This document shows positions 52,748 to 57,668 of a stretch of 57,668 nt of DNA, one piece after another; the first letter of the stretch is position 1; each line of letters starts with the position of its first letter. The DNA is taken from assembly GCA_947311445.1 (NCBI GenBank), contig CAMZKV010000007.1, positions 1-57,668 on the forward strand, read 5' to 3'. Both the position numbers and the translations under genes were made by a program. The notes under the pieces were generated by a model. It searched no databases. It was not told the DNA's origin and was given only the letters and a program-made list of their open reading frames with translations. Origin of the DNA: an uncultured Chlorobiota bacterium (GTDB lineage: Bacteria; Bacteroidota; Bacteroidia; Bacteroidales; JAADGE01).

Positions 52748-54265
52748 CTATATTAAAATTTTTCCCGTCATTTCCTTTGGAATTTCCATTCCCATAATTT
52801 TCAGTAGGGTAGGAGCAACATCTGCAAGAATACCGTTCTTTATTTCTGAATAATCTTCATCAACCAAAATACATGGTACAGGATTTAAAGAATGTGCAGT
52901 ATTTGGAGAACCATCATCATTAACTGCATAGTCGGCATTTCCATGGTCAGCAATAATCATAACAGAATAACCGTTTTCTTTGGCAGTTTCTACAACATTT
53001 TTAACATTTTCATCAATAGCTTTAACAGCTTTTAATATTGCTTTAACAATTCCTGTATGTCCAACCATATCTCCGTTTGCAAAATTCAAGCAAATGAAAT
53101 CATGTTCTTGTTTTTTTAGTTCGCCAACAAGTTTTTCGGCAACTAAGTATGCACTCATTTCGGGTTGCAAATCATAAGTTGCTACTTTTGGCGAAGGAAC
53201 TAATATTCTTTTTTCTCCCTGAAATTCAGTATCTTGCCCTCCCGAGAAAAAAAATGTTACATGAGCAAATTTTTCAGTTTCTGCAATTCTTAATTGTTTC
53301 TTACCGGATTTTGCCAATAATTCGCCAATTGTGTTTTTTACATTTTCTTTATTGAAAATTATATTAACGTTTTTAAAATTTTCATCATATCTTGTCATTG
53401 TAAGATAATGCAAATCAAAAGTATTAATATTATATTCCGGCATACTTTTTTGTGTTAAAACAGTTGTTATTTGTCTTAACCTATCAGTTCTAAAATTAAA
53501 ACAAATTACTACATCTTCGTCTTTAATTATTCCAATAGGTTTTTTATTTTCATCAACAAAAACTACCGGATTTATAAATTCATCCGTAAAACCTTCTTCA
53601 TAAGATTTTGAAATAGCATCAATTACATTTGTATAGTTTTTTCCAATACCGGCAGTCATTAGATCATAACCTTTTTTTATTCTGTCCCATCGTTTATCTC
53701 TGTCCATTGTATAATATCTTCCAATAAGACTTGCTATTTGTCCATTAGAATTTTTTAAATGATTTATCAGCTCTTGTAAATACCCTTTACCACTGTGTGG
53801 GTCAGTATCTCTTCCATCAGTAATTGCATGGATAAATACATCTTTCAATCCGTAATCTTTTGTTATATCACATAGTTTATAAAGATGTTTTTGCGAAGAA
53901 TGTACTCCTCCATCAGAAATTAGTCCTAAAAAATGAACAGCCTTATTATTTTCTTTTGCATATTGTAATGCCTTTGTTAGAACAGGATTATTCGAAATTG
54001 AATTGTCTTCAACAGCTTTGTTTATTTTTACTAAATCTTGAAAAACCACTCTTCCCGCACCAATATTTAGGTGTCCTACTTCGGAGTTGCCCATTTGTCC
54101 TTTCGGTAAACCTACATTTTCTCCGTCTGTAAGTAATTGAGAATTAGGATATTTGTTTTTTAAACTATCAATGTAAGGTGTGTTTCCTTGACTTATAATA
54201 TCTGATTTTGTTTTATTTCCAATACCCCAACCATCGAGTATCATAAGTAATACTTTTTTGCTCAT
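52748..54265 (-). CDS. gpmI: 2,3-bisphosphoglycerate-independent phosphoglycerate mutase
   Basis: [61 protein letters not shown]. Confidence 0.97.
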   Translation of the reverse strand: MSKKVLLMILDGWGIGNKTKSDIISQGNTPYIDSLKNKYPNSQLLTDGENVGLPKGQMGNSEVGHLNIGAGRVVFQDLVKINKAVEDNSISNNPVLTKALQYAKENNKAVHFLGLISDGGVHSSQKHLYKLCDITKDYGLKDVFIHAITDGRDTDPHSGKGYLQELINHLKNSNGQIASLIGRYYTMDRDKRWDRIKKGYDLMTAGIGKNYTNVIDAISKSYEEGFTDEFINPVVFVDENKKPIGIIKDEDVVICFNFRTDRLRQITTVLTQKSMPEYNINTFDLHYLTMTRYDENFKNVNIIFNKENVKNTIGELLAKSGKKQLRIAETEKFAHVTFFFSGGQDTEFQGEKRILVPSPKVATYDLQPEMSAYLVAEKLVGELKKQEHDFICLNFANGDMVGHTGIVKAILKAVKAIDENVKNVVETAKENGYSVMIIADHGNADYAVNDDGSPNTAHSLNPVPCILVDEDYSEIKNGILADVAPTLLKIMGMEIPKEMTGKILI

Positions 54266-54330
54266 TTTTCTTTTTTTTAACTATTCTCTCATTATTTTAA
54301 CAATCTCCTATATTCATCTTATAATTTCAA

Positions 54331-54795
54331 CTAAGGATAAAAATCTTCTTTTAATTTTGTAAATTTTGAAATTTCAATATATTTTCTTTTCCCTTTATAT
54401 GTGTATGATAAAAGTGCTTCTCCTTCATATTTATAAGGAAGTTCATGTTTTTCAATAAGGCATTTTTCCTTTTCTACATACGGAAGAGGTTTTCTTACAA
54501 TTCTATCTGTTACTAAAATTGAAATTGTATCTCCTTTACTGAAAATATTATTTCTAATATCTTTCCCTTTTTGAAATGTTGAAACACCAAAATACTTCTC
54601 TCCAATCCAAATTCTATCAAATACTAACTTGTCAGAATTAACTTTTGGAACAATAGTAATGTCATAGTTTGTGCCGTATCCTGCTTGAGGAATTCCACCT
54701 GTCCATTTTTTAGAAGTTGCATCAATTATTTCAAATTTATTGAAACACATTATTGAAGATATCGAAAGTAAAGTTATTATTGATAATATTTTCAT
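54331..54795 (-). CDS. Conserved hypothetical secreted protein
   Basis: Signal-like N-terminus MKILSIITLLSISSIMC; no recognised domain. Confidence 0.55.
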   Translation of the reverse strand: MKILSIITLLSISSIMCFNKFEIIDATSKKWTGGIPQAGYGTNYDITIVPKVNSDKLVFDRIWIGEKYFGVSTFQKGKDIRNNIFSKGDTISILVTDRIVRKPLPYVEKEKCLIEKHELPYKYEGEALLSYTYKGKRKYIEISKFTKLKEDFYP

Positions 54796-54856
54796 AGGAT
54801 CATATTTTTAATTATTTAAAAGACAAATTTAGCTATTTTACAAGAATACTTATCAA

Positions 54857-55459
54857 TTAATCAAATTTTATTTTGATTTGTTTGTCAAGAAGACGAAAAG
54901 TTTTTCTGTGATATTTTGTTATACCGCATTTAATAATCCCTTCGCGATGTTTTTTTGTAGGATACCCTTTGTTTTTATTCCAATCGTATTCGGGGAATTT
55001 TTTATGGAGATCAAACATATAATCATCACGAAATGTTTTAGCAAGTATTGATGCTGCTGCAATTGACATATATTTTTCATCACCTTTTATAATACAAGTA
55101 TGTGGAATACTTTTATAAGGTTTAAATCTGTTACCATCAATAAGAATATGTTCAGGTTTTATATCTAATTTGTCAAGAGCAAGTTGCATTGCTTTTATTG
55201 ATGCATTCAAAATATTAATTTTATCAATTTCAAGATTGTCAACACTGGCAACTGCCCAAGAAATACTGTCATTAATAATTTGCTCTCTTAAAAAACTTCT
55301 GTTTTTTTTTGAAAGTTTTTTAGAATCGTCTAAAAGAATATTTTTATAATTTTCAGGAAAAATAACTGCAGCAGCAAAAACCGGTCCTGCAAGACAACCT
55401 CTACCGGCTTCGTCGCAACCAGCTTCAATGAGCTTAATATTTAGATGAGACTTTAGCAA
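54857..55459 (-). CDS. rnhB: Ribonuclease HII
   Basis: EAGCDEAGRGCLAGPVFAAAVI; LLDDSKKLS; IIKGDEKYMSIAAASILAKTFRD. Confidence 0.96.
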   Translation of the reverse strand: MLKSHLNIKLIEAGCDEAGRGCLAGPVFAAAVIFPENYKNILLDDSKKLSKKNRSFLREQIINDSISWAVASVDNLEIDKINILNASIKAMQLALDKLDIKPEHILIDGNRFKPYKSIPHTCIIKGDEKYMSIAAASILAKTFRDDYMFDLHKKFPEYDWNKNKGYPTKKHREGIIKCGITKYHRKTFRLLDKQIKIKFD

Positions 55460-55461
55460 AA

Positions 55462-56190
55462 TTAAATGACTAGATTAAAAGAACCATTTTTAATCTTTTC
55501 TAAACCATCTTTTGAAGCAAATTGCTCTGCTGTTTTTTTAGAAAATGCTTTTCCTTTTCCGATAACTTTATCTGAAATTTTTAATTCGCAAAGAAATTCT
55601 TTTGAATTTTCAGAAACTGCATTAGTGCAAAAATCAATATTAATTTTATGTTTCTGAGACCATTCAATTATTTTACTTTTAAAATTAGTGTCTATATATT
55701 TTAGTTTGTTCAAATCGATATGTTCAACCATAATTTTTTGAAAAACAAAGCGTTTGGCATATTTAAAACCTCTATCTATATATATTGCACCAATAAGTGC
55801 TTCAAAAGCGTCTTCATAAATACGTTCTGAAAGATTCTTTTCAGACTTTACTAACATTAATTTATTAATGTTTAATTTATGAGAAAGTTCAGCTAATTTT
55901 TTACCGTTAACAATTTTTGTTCTCATTTGAGTTAAGAAACCCTCATCTGCTGTTGGGAATCTTTTGTAAAGCAAATCACTGATAACAGCATCTAAAATGG
56001 CATCGCCAAGGTATTCTAACCTCTCATTGTTTAAAGAAGAATCTTCAAGACAATCATTTAAATCAGAAGATTTATGAGTAAAAGCAAGAATATAAAGATT
56101 TATATCTTTAGGTTTAAAACCTAAAAGATTTTTTAAAGATCTTTTGTATTTTGCATTAATGCAAGGATTTTTTTTTGAAAAACGAGTCAA
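55462..56190 (-). CDS. rnc: Ribonuclease III
   Basis: NERLEYLGDAILDAVISDLLYKRFP; YEDAFEALIGAIYIDRGF; C-terminal dsRBD. Confidence 0.96.
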   Translation of the reverse strand: MTRFSKKNPCINAKYKRSLKNLLGFKPKDINLYILAFTHKSSDLNDCLEDSSLNNERLEYLGDAILDAVISDLLYKRFPTADEGFLTQMRTKIVNGKKLAELSHKLNINKLMLVKSEKNLSERIYEDAFEALIGAIYIDRGFKYAKRFVFQKIMVEHIDLNKLKYIDTNFKSKIIEWSQKHKINIDFCTNAVSENSKEFLCELKISDKVIGKGKAFSKKTAEQFASKDGLEKIKNGSFNLVI

Positions 56191-56199
56191 AATATTCTC

Positions 56200-57450
56200 T
56201 TATTCAAATTTTTTAAAAATTAAAGAAGCATTATGGCCTCCAAAACCAAAAGTATTGCTTAATGCTGCTCTTACATTTCTTTTTTTAGGCTTATTAAAAG
56301 TAAAATCAAGTTTTGAATCAATTAAAGGTTCTAATTCAAAATGATTAATTGTTGGAGGAATATTTCCTGTTTTTATTGCCATAATTGAAGCAAGTGCTTC
56401 CATTGCTCCTGTTGCCCCAAGTAAATGTCCTGTCATAGACTTTGTTGAACTTATACTTAATTTATAGGCATGTTCACCAAAAACATTAACAACAGCCTTT
56501 GTTTCTGCAATATCTCCTAAGCCGGTTGAAGTACCATGTAGGTTAACATAATCAATATCTTCAGGTTTTAATTCGGCATCTTCAATTGCAACTTTCATTA
56601 CCATTGTTGCACCTCTGCCCTCTGGATGAGGAGCTGTAATATGGTGTGCATCAGCTGTCATACCTCCACCTGCAAATTCTGCATATATTTTAGCACCACG
56701 TTTTTTTGCGTGTTCGTATTCTTCAAGAATTAAAGCAGCACCACCATCTCCAATTACAAATCCATCTCTGCCTGCATCAAAAGGTCTTGATGCTGTTTTT
56801 GGATTATCATTTCTAGTTGAAAGTGCTCTCATAGAATTAAAACCTCCTACTCCGGCTTCTGTAACGGCATGTTCAGAGCCTCCTGCAATAAAAATATCTG
56901 CTTTGCCTAATCTAATAAGATTGTATGCATCAATTAGTGCATGCGATGAAGATGCACAAGCAGAAACTGTTGCATAATTAGGACCTCTAAACTGATATTT
57001 TATTGAAATATGCCCGGCAGCAATATCTGCTATCATTTTAGGAATAAAAAATGGGTTAAATCTTGGGGTAAAATCATTTTGAGTGTAATCTACAATTTCA
57101 TCTCTAAAAGTTTGTAATCCCCCAATTCCAGATGCCCAAATAACACCAGCTCTATCTAAATTAATTTTATCTAAATTAAAACCTGCATCGGCTACTGCTT
57201 CATCAGCAGCAATCATGGCAAACTGCGTGAATTTATCCATTTTTCGTGCAACTGGTTTTTTAAAATATTTAAGGGGGTCGTAATTTTTAACCTCACAAGC
57301 AAATTGTGTTTTAAATTTACTTGCATCAAAATGAGTAATTGGTCCTGCACCACTAACTCCATCAAGCATATTGTCCCAAGTTTCTTTGAGATTATGTCCG
57401 AGAGCGTTAATTGTTCCCAAACCAGTTACAACAACTCGTTTTAATTCCAT
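56200..57450 (-). CDS. fabF: Beta-ketoacyl-ACP synthase II
   Basis: VVVTGLGTINALGHNL; VSACASSSHALIDA; LHGTSTGLGDIAET; KSMTGHLLGATGA. Confidence 0.97.
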   Translation of the reverse strand: MELKRVVVTGLGTINALGHNLKETWDNMLDGVSGAGPITHFDASKFKTQFACEVKNYDPLKYFKKPVARKMDKFTQFAMIAADEAVADAGFNLDKINLDRAGVIWASGIGGLQTFRDEIVDYTQNDFTPRFNPFFIPKMIADIAAGHISIKYQFRGPNYATVSACASSSHALIDAYNLIRLGKADIFIAGGSEHAVTEAGVGGFNSMRALSTRNDNPKTASRPFDAGRDGFVIGDGGAALILEEYEHAKKRGAKIYAEFAGGGMTADAHHITAPHPEGRGATMVMKVAIEDAELKPEDIDYVNLHGTSTGLGDIAETKAVVNVFGEHAYKLSISSTKSMTGHLLGATGAMEALASIMAIKTGNIPPTINHFELEPLIDSKLDFTFNKPKKRNVRAALSNTFGFGGHNASLIFKKFE

Positions 57451-57522
57451 ATTTGTTTGTCTTTTTTAATTAAAAAAAGAGAATGAGGATTATATTTTTA
57501 TAATATAACCCTCAGAAAAAAT

Positions 57523-57668
57523 TTATTTTGAATTCTCTTCGATGTAACTTACAGCGTCACCTACCGTAGCAATTGTTTCTGCTTTGTCATCCGGAATTGC
57601 AATATTGAATTCTTTTTCAAATTCCATGATTAACTCAACAGTATCTAAAGAATCTGCACCTAAATCAT
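57523..57668 (-). CDS. acpP: Acyl carrier protein (5' end beyond the window)
   Basis: Reverse complement encodes [47 protein letters not shown], with the phosphopantetheine DSL motif. Confidence 0.95.
   Translation of the reverse strand, partial: DLGADSLDTVELIMEFEKEFNIAIPDDKAETIATVGDAVSYIEENSK

Noticed and set aside
53860-54132. 90-aa plus-strand ORF in gpmI
   Set aside because: Antisense to gpmI with no recognisable domain.

Overview
This 57.7 kb window is AT-rich and gene-dense, and reads as a Bacteroidetes/Bacteroidota chromosome segment. Evidence for the lineage: short primary sigma factor, TAnnTTTG-type promoters, T9SS C-terminal sorting domains, a gliding-type C-terminal domain and an acpP-fabF-rnc cluster. 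I found no rRNA, CRISPR array, prophage or IS element. Recognised genes include two tRNA-Arg genes, leuS, rpoD, maeB, a korDABG-type 2-oxoacid:ferredoxin oxidoreductase operon, rpmH (missing from the ORF track), mqnE, mreD-mrdA-rodA, pdxJ, sucD, groEL (no groES beside it), priA, mnmD, gpmI, rnhB, rnc, fabF and a truncated acpP. The strongest system-level candidates are: (1) a dispersed SiaA/SiaB/SiaC-like partner-switching network with three DUF1987 paralogs, one SiaB-like kinase and one PAS-PP2C phosphatase, but no SiaD (GGDEF) output gene; (2) an unexplained structured intergenic RNA candidate at about 43904-44024; (3) an ECF-sigma envelope operon containing an apparent inner-membrane-anchored beta-barrel protein; (4) a SusC-like N-terminus fused to a VWA domain and a T9SS tail; (5) an overlapping mini-ORF repeat array directly before leuS. 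All assignments come from reading sequence and motifs by eye; no database search was run.
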